Positions 8,881-17,115 of a DNA stretch of 64,000 bases are shown here, piece after piece; position 1 is the stretch's first letter, and each line of letters starts with the position of its first letter. The notes under the pieces were generated by a model. The model saw nothing but the letters and a program-made list of their open reading frames with translations. It was not told where the DNA came from and made no database searches. A program made the translations under genes and the position numbers. Origin of the DNA: Photorhabdus asymbiotica (GTDB lineage: Bacteria; Pseudomonadota; Gammaproteobacteria; Enterobacterales; Enterobacteriaceae); NCBI RefSeq assembly GCF_003634575.1, contig NZ_RBLJ01000001.1:1426001-1490000 (forward strand), read 5' to 3'.

Positions 8881-8916
8881 GTTACCCGCAATTACCTGTG
8901 ATTACCTTTTGTTACC
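8881..8916 (+). repeat. Four RTTACC motifs phased at exactly 10 bp
   Basis: GTTACC (8881), ATTACC (8891), ATTACC (8901) and GTTACC (8911) recur at an exact 10-base period, about 45 bases before a lipoprotein-like mini-gene. Spacing of one helical turn suggests side-by-side binding of a regulator on one face of the DNA; the factor is unknown. Confidence 0.6.
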
Positions 8917-8961
8917 TTGTCGTTATGGTTATTACAGCGTAAGTTAACATAAGGTATTGCA

Positions 8962-9024
8962 ATGAAAAAATTGATTATTTTATTAGCTGGAACTGTTTTG
9001 TTATCCGGGTGCGCTTCCTTCTGA
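8962..9024 (+). pseudogene. Lipoprotein-like mini-gene, probably truncated
   Basis: ATG with AAGG upstream opens a 20-codon frame ending TGA: MKKLIILLAGTVLLSGCASF. It is a complete lipoprotein signal peptide with lipobox LLSGC, followed by only three residues. Reading on past the TGA the same frame stays open for 27 more codons (DNFDALIKTPP... to a TAG near 9104), so a point mutation may have created the stop. It could be a lysis-type or entericidin-like small lipoprotein, intact or truncated; the family is not identified. Confidence 0.45.
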
Positions 9025-9108
9025 GATAACTTTGATGCTTTGATCAAAACACCTCCACTGATGAAGATTTTGAGTGCGTGTATCAATTTTATTCAAACGA
9101 GATAGATA

Positions 9109-9190
9109 TATACCCAATAGATTTCAAGTTGCAGCGCGGCGGCAAGTGAACGCAGCCAACAAAACAGCAGCTTGAAGGATGAAGGGTATA
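9109..9190 (+). repeat. ERIC element, internally deleted (82 bp)
   Basis: Both ERIC ends are present (TATACCCAATAG ... GAAGGGTATA) but the central 45 bases with the CCCCAGGAGC/GACTGGGG core are missing. A second copy with almost the same deletion lies at 62230-62310. Confidence 0.9.
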
Positions 9191-9234
9191 AGCCCTCACT
9201 CTGAGAGCTTTTTCTCTAGCAGAGACGTTTTATA

Positions 9235-9402
9235 CATGATTACCGTCCTGAAAACTCAGAATAAGTACTCGACCACTGCCGGGAACTTATCAATAGTATT
9301 ATGGAACAAAATAATCTCACATTTAAGAAAATCCTGACTTTCGTTTTATGGGAACGTATTGAACTGCTCAGTAATTTTCAGGATAATGATAATGGATATT
9401 AA
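9235..9402 (+). pseudogene. Relic of the P4-island small ORF preceding the primase
   Basis: DNA from about 9205 to 9370 is clearly homologous to 20136-20310, the end of the Ash-type gene upstream of the island primase. Translated, it reads HDYRPENSE, stop, VLDHCRELINSIMEQNNL..., matching HDYRPENSEEVLDHCRALI with a GAA-to-TAA change at 9262. The rest of the element (primase, integrase) is absent. This is evidence for an older P4-like insertion at or near this place. Confidence 0.85.
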
Positions 9403-9434
9403 GATAAACATCTTGCCTGTATAGAAAATACAAT

Positions 9435-11045
9435 TTAGCTTTTAAAGTTAATATGTCTTGAAAAATAGATCCTAGGAGTAAGTGAATAATGTTCAACAAG
9501 TTTTTTCCATGACTGTAAAGCCAGTAAGAATTGAATAGAGTTTTTTTCAGTTATCCGTTTAATATCCTGTTCAAATACAAACCAGAGAGATGCACATTTA
9601 ATTTCCCTATCACTTTTAACCACCCCCTTTAGGATCAATTCCAGTGCATCCTTCGACTGCTCAATGTTGTAAATTAGCTCTTTATCTTTACCAGAGATTT
9701 TCACAGCAATTATTTCTCCATCTTTATATAAATCAGCAACTTCAAGTTTATATTTCTTCTTTTTATTTTCAATCGAATTTATTAGCATTAGCTCCCTATC
9801 TAACAACTCATAACCTTCTTCATTCGATTTCTTCTCATTAAAATAATATTCCCTGTAAGTTACTTTGTTTTCAACATACTCTCTTTTCTCGATCTTATCC
9901 TTTTTGACTGAAAGCCATTCCAAATAATCATTTTCATCTAAAGGCTCTTGGATCTTTAAATCAATATTGTTTAGAGAGTCCCTTAAATAGTTCAAAAAAG
10001 GCTGGTTAAAACAACACCAATCACCATTACTTAGAAAATAGTGAACATCACCGTTCTGGATATATATATCTAAAATTTCCTTAAGTGGCCTCGTAAATTT
10101 ACTGCCTTTATCCTCTATGTCAAATGTAATTACTAAGTCATTTAAAGATTTTATTTCAGCATGTGCATTAACGTATTTGGATATAGCTTCGATATTGATA
10201 GAATTTCCGAGTTCTTCTTTAAAAAAATTTTTCCTACCAATCTTTGTTGCAATTTTATAATTATATTCTGTGAAGCTAAAACAAAAGTTAACACCATAAA
10301 CTTGGAACTCATCTAATCGAAGAGAAGCGTCACTCCGCTTTAAATAATCAAATAGCACACAATCTAAGTTTAATGTTAAATCCTCATCAATAACCATCTC
10401 TCTTTTTGGAAGGCGAATGCTTTGCGGATCTTCCATTGCCAATATTATCTTATCAAAAATATGTGCTAACTCTTCTGGTTTTTTCTCAATATCCATTTGA
10501 ATGGAATCAGCAAAGATAATATTTTTCGCTCCCCAAATATCCTGGTCCGTAGCTTTTAATTTCAAATGGTCTACTGATTCTCCCGGTTCATAACTATCTT
10601 TTATGAAATTTTTATATGACGATATCTCTTGCTTTTTTGATCCAGAAAAATACGTGCTTTTCTTTAGCAAGATAGTTTCTTCGTTAGCAATCCTGATAGC
10701 TAACTCAATACCAAAGCCTCGTTCGATAAACTTATTAACATAAAAATGAGACTTACCAAGTGTTATTGCAAATCCAAAATCAGGGTTTGTGGTATCTTTT
10801 ATACAAATAAGCAAACCATAATAAAATTTATTTTTAGGTTCATCCACTTCCTCATCAAAAAACTGCCTATACGTTTCCCACCACCATATTGGACTCCCCT
10901 CTAATCCTTTAGAAAAGTAAAAATTCATTTTATAACCATCAATATTTTTTTCCTTTTGTTTGATCAGTCCAACTGAAGTGGCTTTCTCAATCAGTTTTTC
11001 AAGATTAGAAATGCGAAATCTATAAATATTGTATGTGTTAGCCAT
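9435..11045 (-). CDS. DUF6119 / TIGR04141-family sporadically distributed protein
   Basis: A 536-residue cytosolic protein. The N-terminal part (NTYNIYRFRI, SPIWWWETYRQFF, YYGLLICIKD, FGFAITLGKSHFYV, RGFGIELAIRIAN, ISSYKNFIKD, DIWGAKNIIFADS) fits what I know of the TIGR04141/DUF6119 family, which is patchily distributed in bacteria and often found in defence or mobile regions. Function is not established. A GAGGG Shine-Dalgarno precedes ATG 11045 by 9 bases, and only 22 bases separate it from hxsA, so it is probably the last gene of the hxs operon. Whether it takes part in that system is inference from spacing. Confidence 0.65.
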   Translation of the reverse strand: MANTYNIYRFRISNLEKLIEKATSVGLIKQKEKNIDGYKMNFYFSKGLEGSPIWWWETYRQFFDEEVDEPKNKFYYGLLICIKDTTNPDFGFAITLGKSHFYVNKFIERGFGIELAIRIANEETILLKKSTYFSGSKKQEISSYKNFIKDSYEPGESVDHLKLKATDQDIWGAKNIIFADSIQMDIEKKPEELAHIFDKIILAMEDPQSIRLPKREMVIDEDLTLNLDCVLFDYLKRSDASLRLDEFQVYGVNFCFSFTEYNYKIATKIGRKNFFKEELGNSINIEAISKYVNAHAEIKSLNDLVITFDIEDKGSKFTRPLKEILDIYIQNGDVHYFLSNGDWCCFNQPFLNYLRDSLNNIDLKIQEPLDENDYLEWLSVKKDKIEKREYVENKVTYREYYFNEKKSNEEGYELLDRELMLINSIENKKKKYKLEVADLYKDGEIIAVKISGKDKELIYNIEQSKDALELILKGVVKSDREIKCASLWFVFEQDIKRITEKNSIQFLLALQSWKKLVEHYSLTPRIYFSRHINFKS

Positions 11046-11067
11046 AAATACTATCCCTCTTTAAGAA

Positions 11068-11691
11068 TCAACGAGCGAGAATACCCAGTGAGTTAAGTAT
11101 TTGAGTATCCAAAGTTTCGGTCGTAGGAGAAGGCAATCCATTCGCAACACGATATGTTCTTAAAGCTAACCGTGTTAAAGGTCCCATCTTTCCATCGATT
11201 GCTCCATTGTAAAATCCTTTATCAAGCAATGCGAACTGAACCCGCATAATGAGTCTTTTACGCTTTTCTGAATCTGAAACTAAATCATTTGATGATCTGT
11301 TTACTCCAGTGGTGCTTGATGAGTTAGTTGTGGAAGAATTTTTGTTACTGTTTGAACGAAGAGAACGGACTGAAGAAGATGAAGAACCAGAGCTTGAGTT
11401 ATCAGATGAACTTGGTGAGCGATATTTTTTTGGATAGTAAGGAGCACTGCCTCCATAATAACCACCGCCTGATGATGACCTGTGAGAACTATGGCTACGG
11501 TGTGAGCTGTGACTACGATGCCCAGCAATGTAGAATGGAACTTCTGTATTCAACGGAGCTATCACCAAATCATGCTCGTTAAGTGTCATGCCAGATAGCT
11601 CACTTGCTCCAGTAGAAGAATCACTTGCCCAGACGGAATTATTGAGTGCAAGAAATCCCGGAAGTAATGCAGCAAAATTGAATTTTTTCAT
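11068..11691 (-). CDS. hxsA: His-Xaa-Ser repeat protein HxsA
   Basis: Substrate candidate of the HXS system. A signal peptide (about residues 1-22, ending SVWA) leads to an exported protein; residues 58-72 are five His-Xaa-Ser triplets (HRSHSSHRSHSSHRS), followed by a Gly/Tyr and a long Ser/Asn low-complexity stretch. Residues about 150-205 (LDKGFYNGAIDGKMGPLTRLALRTY) form a peptidoglycan-binding-1-like domain, suggesting that the product is anchored at the cell wall. Its ATG overlaps the hxsC stop (ATGA). The two radical SAM proteins upstream are expected to modify the HxS region; the modification is unknown. Confidence 0.9.
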   Translation of the reverse strand: MKKFNFAALLPGFLALNNSVWASDSSTGASELSGMTLNEHDLVIAPLNTEVPFYIAGHRSHSSHRSHSSHRSSSGGGYYGGSAPYYPKKYRSPSSSDNSSSGSSSSSVRSLRSNSNKNSSTTNSSSTTGVNRSSNDLVSDSEKRKRLIMRVQFALLDKGFYNGAIDGKMGPLTRLALRTYRVANGLPSPTTETLDTQILNSLGILAR

Positions 11692-12800
11692 TTAATTGGA
11701 CTCGGAGGTTGATGAAAACGGCCTTTTGATGAACTGAAATAACCAGCACAGGAAGACTTCTGAATGCATTCATCACATTCTTTTGGATAAAAATTTTTCC
11801 AGTCAGAGATGGATTGTGTAGCTATTCTCCATGCCTTTCTGGGTAAATGACAAAGAGGAAAATTAAATATAGCCAGAGGGATACCACATCTGTGAGCACT
11901 ATCAATGGCAGATAGCAGACTATCAGTATAACTTTCATGCTCAATGAAAATCTCTGACCAGTTTTTTTTTGCCCAACCAATCGATTCCAGTCCCATTAGT
12001 GATATCTGGTTAATATTTGAGAAAACCCTCCCAGAAAACTCAACTATTTCGCTTAGTTCATTATGGTTAGCTTGAGTAGGAATGATCCTTAGTTCAATGT
12101 TAATGCCAGAATTTCCTGCATTTATGAGTCCTCTTACCGTTTCGTCAAATGCTCCTTTACTACCTACTAGCTGGTCATGTACCGCTTGCCTGGATGAGTA
12201 AAGTGGAATTCCAAAGGTTATCTTGAGCTTTTCGCATCGATCTTTAATCTTCTCTGCAAAGCTTGCATCTGAAAATTTTCGTCCGTTAGTCAAAATATGC
12301 AGAGAAGTTTCAGGCGAGTTTTCTATGATGAAATCGAGGAAGTTTAGAAAATCATCCCCATACAAAAGAGGCTCCCCACCGCTTACCCCTACCACTCCAT
12401 CTAAAGCGAAGGAAGCTATGGCAAGTGCAGACTGGTTGAGTAACCAATCATCATTTCCTGTTTTTGGGGGTTGAGAGCAGAAAAGGCAAAGGTTATTACA
12501 TCTCTCTGTAACTAGAACAGTATTGTGGTTGGCTTTACGAGACAGGATAACCCTGATCATATTGCCATTATTAACTATCCCAATATCCCCATCTTCGATC
12601 GAATCGTATAACTGCTTACTACACACTGAGCCTGAGTAGTAAGGAGGGTTACTAGAATCATCGAGATTTTCCTTGATTAGGAGGTTTGGCAGGTAAAACT
12701 GCGGATTCACTGGCTTATACTTACAAAGACGATAGAACCCCTGCTGAACACCCCCTTCAGATGAAAAGTGAAAAATGTCGTTTCTCAGCACCTCAGACAT
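11688..12800 (-). CDS. hxsC: HXS system radical SAM protein HxsC
   Basis: Radical SAM enzyme with the cluster motif CNNLCLFC (CX3CX2C, about residues 101-108) in TERCNNLCLFCSQPPKTG, the VSGGEPLL glycine-rich SAM segment, and a C-terminal cysteine set CDECIQKSSC that could bind an auxiliary cluster. I chose ATG 12800 (MSEVLRNDIFHFS): the longer start at 12836 has AAGG touching the codon, while 12800 overlaps the hxsB stop by 8 bases as expected for translational coupling. Together with HxsB it should act on HxsA in the cytoplasm before export. Confidence 0.9.
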   Translation of the reverse strand: MSEVLRNDIFHFSSEGGVQQGFYRLCKYKPVNPQFYLPNLLIKENLDDSSNPPYYSGSVCSKQLYDSIEDGDIGIVNNGNMIRVILSRKANHNTVLVTERCNNLCLFCSQPPKTGNDDWLLNQSALAIASFALDGVVGVSGGEPLLYGDDFLNFLDFIIENSPETSLHILTNGRKFSDASFAEKIKDRCEKLKITFGIPLYSSRQAVHDQLVGSKGAFDETVRGLINAGNSGINIELRIIPTQANHNELSEIVEFSGRVFSNINQISLMGLESIGWAKKNWSEIFIEHESYTDSLLSAIDSAHRCGIPLAIFNFPLCHLPRKAWRIATQSISDWKNFYPKECDECIQKSSCAGYFSSSKGRFHQPPSPIK

Positions 12801-14187
12801 AAACCCAGCCTTTGAGCATTTTTGCCATTGCTCCATCCTTAGAAATCTCGTTTAACAAATGACGGAACATTCCTTTGTGATAATGGCAAAAGGTAGACCG
12901 ACTCTTGTCACCTACTGGTTCTCCATGAACACTTATGTTCTGACAGGGATCAGACCCGCAGAAAGGCTGATAAGCACAGGTATCACAGCCAGGCATGGCG
13001 AAGTTGAATGATGATGCTAATGAAGATTGATAATATTCATTGCTACTGAAAGACAGCGATGAGAAATTCCCTGCACTGAAATCCGCTTCTGGATTTACTT
13101 GCTGAAGCATACGGCTTTCATCGCTGCCATACACCCTACCGTCATAGTTGAAGAGGATACAGTTGAGCACCACCCCACTCGGTGATTTCAAGTCTGCATA
13201 ACCGCTAAAGCCCGGATTGAAGATACGTTTAAGGTGTATCGCGGCTGAATGCTCAACTACAGAGATTCCCTCCTGGTTTTGCCAGAGGATTTCCTGCATT
13301 AGTTGATCATAAAATTCGAAATACTCTGGCATCGAAAACGTACAACTTTGCTTGTGAGCAAAGCCGTAGGGACTAACAGGTCTGATAAACATATCCTTCA
13401 GACCTAACGACAAGTGAGCTTCAACTATTGAGGCAGGATCAGCAATCAGTTCTTTAGTTACGGTAGTTACTGTTGCTACACGACTTAGACCAAGTTCATC
13501 ACGGATAGTCTGGATTCCTGTGACCGCCTTAGAATGGGCTTTTGCTCCGGTCAGAATTCGATTTTTATTGTGAACATCTTCCTTACCATCGAGGGAAACA
13601 GAAAATGTAATGTTCCGGTCTTTCACCCAGTCAATAATCGAAGCATCCAGAAGCGATAGGCTGGTTGCGATCACCATTTCGAAGGCATCATGCCCAAGTG
13701 AACTTTGACATTCGTCATATATCCTCTGCACAAGGTCAAACCTGAGGAGTGGTTCTCCTCCCTGAACCTCAATTTTATATGGCATTGTTCCAAGTTTCTT
13801 AATAGCACTGACAATTTCAGGGATCAGCGCAGGGTCCAAGTCGTAACCATTCGCACCAACCGCTGCTCTACTGACCTGACAATATTTACAGGTATGGTCA
13901 CACCTCAGTGTTGGAACGATCATGAAGATAGGCCTGACAGCCAACTCATTCATCAATCGTTTAGCGAAACCAGAGCTTAATGAAGCTTTGGCTAAAGCTT
14001 GAGTAGAATCCCCTGTTATGAACAGTCTCCCTTCCAGTTTTGCAGAAGACGGGTGATCGCTAGGGAAACGGTTTTGAGAAAGAAGTCGCAGTTCTTCGTC
14101 TTCTACGAAGTTATGGAAACCAGCCAGGTTACTAATGAAGATTTTGCCATCATTCAACCGGTCAAAGTTAAACGGCATGATGTTCAT
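12793..14187 (-). CDS. hxsB: HXS system radical SAM/SPASM maturase HxsB
   Basis: 464-residue radical SAM protein. C96, C100 and C103 (RCDHTCKYC) bind the SAM-cleaving 4Fe-4S cluster; VQGGEPLLRFD is the following SAM-binding segment. The C-terminus holds CDTCAYQPFCGSDPCQ, a SPASM-type cysteine array for auxiliary clusters, which is typical of peptide-modifying maturases. The start overlaps the hxsD stop by 4 bases. Its role as peptide maturase is known only from family context, and its chemistry is not described. Confidence 0.9.
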   Translation of the reverse strand: MNIMPFNFDRLNDGKIFISNLAGFHNFVEDEELRLLSQNRFPSDHPSSAKLEGRLFITGDSTQALAKASLSSGFAKRLMNELAVRPIFMIVPTLRCDHTCKYCQVSRAAVGANGYDLDPALIPEIVSAIKKLGTMPYKIEVQGGEPLLRFDLVQRIYDECQSSLGHDAFEMVIATSLSLLDASIIDWVKDRNITFSVSLDGKEDVHNKNRILTGAKAHSKAVTGIQTIRDELGLSRVATVTTVTKELIADPASIVEAHLSLGLKDMFIRPVSPYGFAHKQSCTFSMPEYFEFYDQLMQEILWQNQEGISVVEHSAAIHLKRIFNPGFSGYADLKSPSGVVLNCILFNYDGRVYGSDESRMLQQVNPEADFSAGNFSSLSFSSNEYYQSSLASSFNFAMPGCDTCAYQPFCGSDPCQNISVHGEPVGDKSRSTFCHYHKGMFRHLLNEISKDGAMAKMLKGWVYV

Positions 14188-14462
14188 TGAGCAAGCCTCG
14201 AATCAATACTCTTGAGGACATTCTCGATGATCGAATTCCTGACCTGCCCTGTCTGGCTCTGGAGTCTTTCTCGAAGCTTATAGTCGTTGAGAAGTCGTTC
14301 GAATTCGAACTCAACCTCTCCACTAACAGTATCGAAGGACACTATCCAATAGTCATCATACTCATCCAGCTTCCAACGGCTATAGGCACTCATCCAGTAA
14401 AGGCTGTTTCTAATGACCCATTCTGAACATGCTGTTTTTCTTATGTTTTTAATCAAAATCAT
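14184..14462 (-). CDS. hxsD: HXS system protein HxsD
   Basis: Small first gene of the hxs operon. The C-terminal pattern LLNDYKLRERLQSQTGQVRNSIIENVL and the N-terminal EWVIRNSLYWMSAYSRW fit the HxsD family (about 90-100 aa). The frame is open further upstream to 14564, but that extension is low-complexity and does not look like the family; ATG 14462 has GAGG very close (2 bases), and a TTG five codons... slightly downstream at better spacing is an alternative start. Overlaps hxsB by ATGA. It may be a peptide-recognition or chaperone-like partner, which is inference. Confidence 0.75.
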   Translation of the reverse strand: MILIKNIRKTACSEWVIRNSLYWMSAYSRWKLDEYDDYWIVSFDTVSGEVEFEFERLLNDYKLRERLQSQTGQVRNSIIENVLKSIDSRLAQ

Positions 14463-14740
14463 TACCTCAAAATATACGAGTAAATCTTCCAACCTACTTA
14501 GATTAAACTTTTTTAATAAAGCGTCGTGTTTGTTTAAAGGATTAAAAATGAAAACAAAACACAATCAATTGTTTTTTTTATGATTTTTTTTCAAAGTGAT
14601 TTTACGGATGATTCTCATTGAAGGAATATTAATCACTATATTTTCAGATGTAAATTTTTTTTGCAAAAATTGATAAGCCATTAAAATATATTTATAAAAT
14701 CTAATGAATTACTTGTCATCTAATCTTATCGTTTTTTGTG
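14463..14740. other. AT-rich promoter region upstream of hxs operon
   Basis: Strongly AT-rich region with T-tracts (around 14571-14590) between hxsD and the first att copy. It must hold the hxs promoter; I see no single convincing -35/-10 pair. Confidence 0.4.
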
Positions 14741-14756
14741 GCCCTACAGGATTCGA
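14741..14756 (+). repeat. att core copy 1 (left end of island A)
   Basis: GCCCTACAGGATTCGA, identical to the 3' part of tRNA-Arg at 24644-24659 and to the copy at 17269. It marks the left boundary of the tandem islands. Confidence 0.9.
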
Positions 14757-14811
14757 TAAAGTGAATTATTTTATTGTTTTTAAAAGATTTTATTTAGTTC
14801 AATTATCTGAC

Positions 14812-14819
14812 ATGCCCCC
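14812..14819 (+). promoter_or_regulatory. Putative integrase A arm site (ATGCCCCC)
   Basis: A single ATGCCCCC lies 55 bases inside the left att copy. The same octamer is repeated on the other side of island A next to its integrase gene (17116-17164). Confidence 0.6.
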
Positions 14820-15146
14820 ATATGATTTTTTTGATTTATCTATAGACGGCATCTTTTTCTTGGGAAAGGAAAATACAAGCAATAATAAAAACACCTAAAA
14901 TAATCTCAAAACTTTATAATTAAAATTATTCATAGTAAATTCAGTAAAATTCCTCGTATAATCTTATTATTAACCACACCTATATAGTAAGTATCATCAC
15001 ATTTTTCTAATCTTATACATGCGTCTTTTACGGTATTTGTGTTATAGATTCCAGCTTCAGAAACATGTATGGAAAAACATCTGATCAAAATGCAATCCCA
15101 TTCTGTTTTGCTTGACAACAAAATTAAATAATCAATGGAGTGTGAA
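14820..15146. other. Left end of island A, no confident gene
   Basis: AT-rich. A minus-strand frame (14930-15211) gives a protein-like C-terminal sequence but overlaps the better supported gene start at 15147 and has no recognisable family. Left unassigned. Confidence 0.4.
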
Positions 15147-15419
15147 ATGCCAAATATAAATTTAGATGCATTAATTCCTCGTGAGGATTTTGAAATAATT
15201 GAAGGTAACACAAGAGCATCATCATTTAATCAAAATGTAGGTGTGAAAGATTTAGAAATAGGTGAGTTTTTCTATGCCGGACTAAGAAAACCTGATTTCC
15301 AACGTGAAACCTCAGATTGGAGTGATGATCAATTATGTGAATTTATACAAAGCTTTATAGATGGTGACTTAATTCCAGCAGTGATTCTATGGAACTCTGG
15401 TCACTACAGAGTTATTTAA
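15147..15419 (+). pseudogene. Truncated DUF262-type protein (N-terminal part only)
   Basis: Ninety codons from ATG 15147, with GGAG at 15137-15140 spaced 6 bases. Residues RKPDFQRETSDWSDDQLCEFIQSF and DLIPAVILWNSGHYRVI match the N-terminal region of DUF262/GmrSD-like ParB-superfamily proteins, in which a D-G-x-H-R motif normally follows at once. Here the frame stops exactly at that point, so catalytic residues are lost. DUF262 proteins are common in nucleic-acid defence islands. It is most likely a dead fragment of island cargo. Confidence 0.65.
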
Positions 15420-15562
15420 TTGCAAATAATTAGATTAAACAAGTCATGAAATAAAAAAACTTCAGTCGGAATAAAAACCTGAAAATTTTAGCTGGAATGA
15501 AAATGTGATATTTCCATTCCATAGAAAAATCATTCTACCCTATTCACAAAAGACAATTTAAG

Positions 15563-15868
15563 TTACGATGCAACAAGCCAATCACCTTCCATCACTTCTT
15601 TAGCCAGAGACGGCATAGTTTTTCTCAGTCGATCTATTGGATTAGTATCATAAACATCTGGATAAAGTATTTGAGCAAAAACAACGTTACTTATCACTAT
15701 ATTTTTAGCTGAACAGTAGATAATCAAATCAAGGTACTGTAGTAATCTAAGATTAATAAATTTCTTAATCTCAACCTCAGAGATATCTTTCCTTGGGAAG
15801 ATCTTCTTTTTTCGTCTTTCTTCAGCTAAAAATTGTTTGAATGCCTGATAATGTTCAGTTGATACAGA
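15563..15868 (-). pseudogene. C-terminal fragment of an unknown protein, possibly DUF6387
   Basis: A 101-codon open frame on the minus strand, immediately downstream of integrase A, without any start codon at its 5' end (a TAA precedes it). The translation is clearly protein-like: FKQFLAEERRKKKIFPRKD, INLRLLQYLDLIIYCSAKN, VVFAQILYPDVYDTNPIDR, LRKTMPSLAKEV. The LRLLQYLDL and FAQILYPDxYD pattern recalls DUF6387 proteins that accompany integrases, but this is a memory-based guess. The N-terminal part appears deleted. Confidence 0.5.
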
Positions 15869-15889
15869 TTAACATATGGAACCTATCCA

Positions 15890-17113
15890 CTACGCTCTTT
15901 TACCAAATTTTCCGATCAGCACATTTTCACCTCGCTCCAACATATCCATATAGTCAGCATACCATTGCAGCATTTCCCTGCGACCATCCAAATATTGGGC
16001 GTGATTGTATGTTCCTCTGATACTGTTCTTATCAACATGTGCAAGCTGTGTTTCAATCCATGCGGTGTTATAGCCTTGTTCATGTAAAATTGTACTCATG
16101 GTATGGCGAAATCCGTGGCCTGTTGCTCTGCCATCATAACCAATGCGTTTAAGAACCTGATTAATGGCATTAATGGCAGCTTCACTCATTGGCTTACTTG
16201 CATCATTCCGTCCATGAAAAACAAAGTTAAATCGACCTGTGATCGCTGCTAATTCTTTCAACAAAGCCAAAGCCTGCTCAGAAAGCGGGACGATATGAGG
16301 TCTACGCATTTTCATGCGCTCTTGAGGGATTTCCCAAATTGCTTTATCAAAATCAATTTCTGTCCAAGTAGAAGCGCGCAATTCTATGGTTCTCAATCCT
16401 GTAAGCAAAAGTAATTTGGTCGCGATTTGAGTAATTTTACTTCCGCTGTAGAAGGACAATGCTTGTAAGAATGCGGGTAATTCATCAACATTCAAATGTG
16501 GGAAATGCTTGGCTTTCGGTGTTGCTAATGCGCCAGCCAATTCAGCAGTAGGATTATATTCCGCTCTTCCCGTAACAATTGCGTATCTGAAAACTTGGTT
16601 ACATGCCTGTCTGATCTTTTTCAGCTTATCGAGTACGCCACGTTGTTCCATTTTGCGCAGGACGGTGAGCATGTCTAAAGGTTTGATATCGGTGATGGCG
16701 TGTTTGCCAATGAAAGGAAAAATATCTTTTGTAAAGCCTTCTAAAAGGTCTTCTGCATATCCCTTTGACCAGTTAGGGAGCTTGTAAGTGTGCCACTCAA
16801 GGGCTATTTTTTCAAAGCTGTTATTTATGATGAGAGCCTTTTCCCTTTTTTCCTGCCTTTTGACCAGCCCCGGATCATTGCCATTTGCCAATATTTTTTT
16901 GGCGTCTTCTCTTTTTTTTCTGGCTTCTGCCAAGGTTACGGTAGGATAAGTACCAAATGCCAATCGCTTTTCTTTGCCAGCAAAACGATATTTTAACCGC
17001 CAACATTTGGAACCATTCGGGAAAATTTCTAAGTACATGCCCCCACCATCGGAGAGTTTGTACGATTTGTCTTTGGGCTTAGCGGTGTCTATCTGTCTGG
17101 CTGTCAACTTCAT
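15890..17113 (-). CDS. Tyrosine integrase of island A (DUF4102/P4-type)
   Basis: 407-residue site-specific recombinase. The N-terminal domain (KLTARQIDTAKPKDKSYKLSDGGGMYLEI) is the DUF4102 arm-binding domain of P4-like integrases; a core-binding SAM-like domain follows. Catalytic residues visible are Arg in LLTGLRTIELR, His-x-x-Arg in GHGFRHT, the second His in THVD-type context (QLAHVDKNS) and the nucleophile Tyr in RGTYNHAQY. It lies next to an att copy and is oriented as in P4-type islands at tRNA genes. It resembles integrase B (23258-24472) closely; 189 bases near the 3' end are nearly identical. Confidence 0.95.
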   Translation of the reverse strand: MKLTARQIDTAKPKDKSYKLSDGGGMYLEIFPNGSKCWRLKYRFAGKEKRLAFGTYPTVTLAEARKKREDAKKILANGNDPGLVKRQEKREKALIINNSFEKIALEWHTYKLPNWSKGYAEDLLEGFTKDIFPFIGKHAITDIKPLDMLTVLRKMEQRGVLDKLKKIRQACNQVFRYAIVTGRAEYNPTAELAGALATPKAKHFPHLNVDELPAFLQALSFYSGSKITQIATKLLLLTGLRTIELRASTWTEIDFDKAIWEIPQERMKMRRPHIVPLSEQALALLKELAAITGRFNFVFHGRNDASKPMSEAAINAINQVLKRIGYDGRATGHGFRHTMSTILHEQGYNTAWIETQLAHVDKNSIRGTYNHAQYLDGRREMLQWYADYMDMLERGENVLIGKFGKRA

Positions 17114-17115
17114 TT

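Noticed and set aside
14704-14898. 64-codon plus-strand frame over the att core
   Set aside because: Its sequence is that of the att core and arm site; no ribosome site or family.
14930-15211. 93-codon minus-strand frame in island A
   Set aside because: Looks protein-like at its C-terminus but overlaps the better supported DUF262 start and cannot be assigned; left open.
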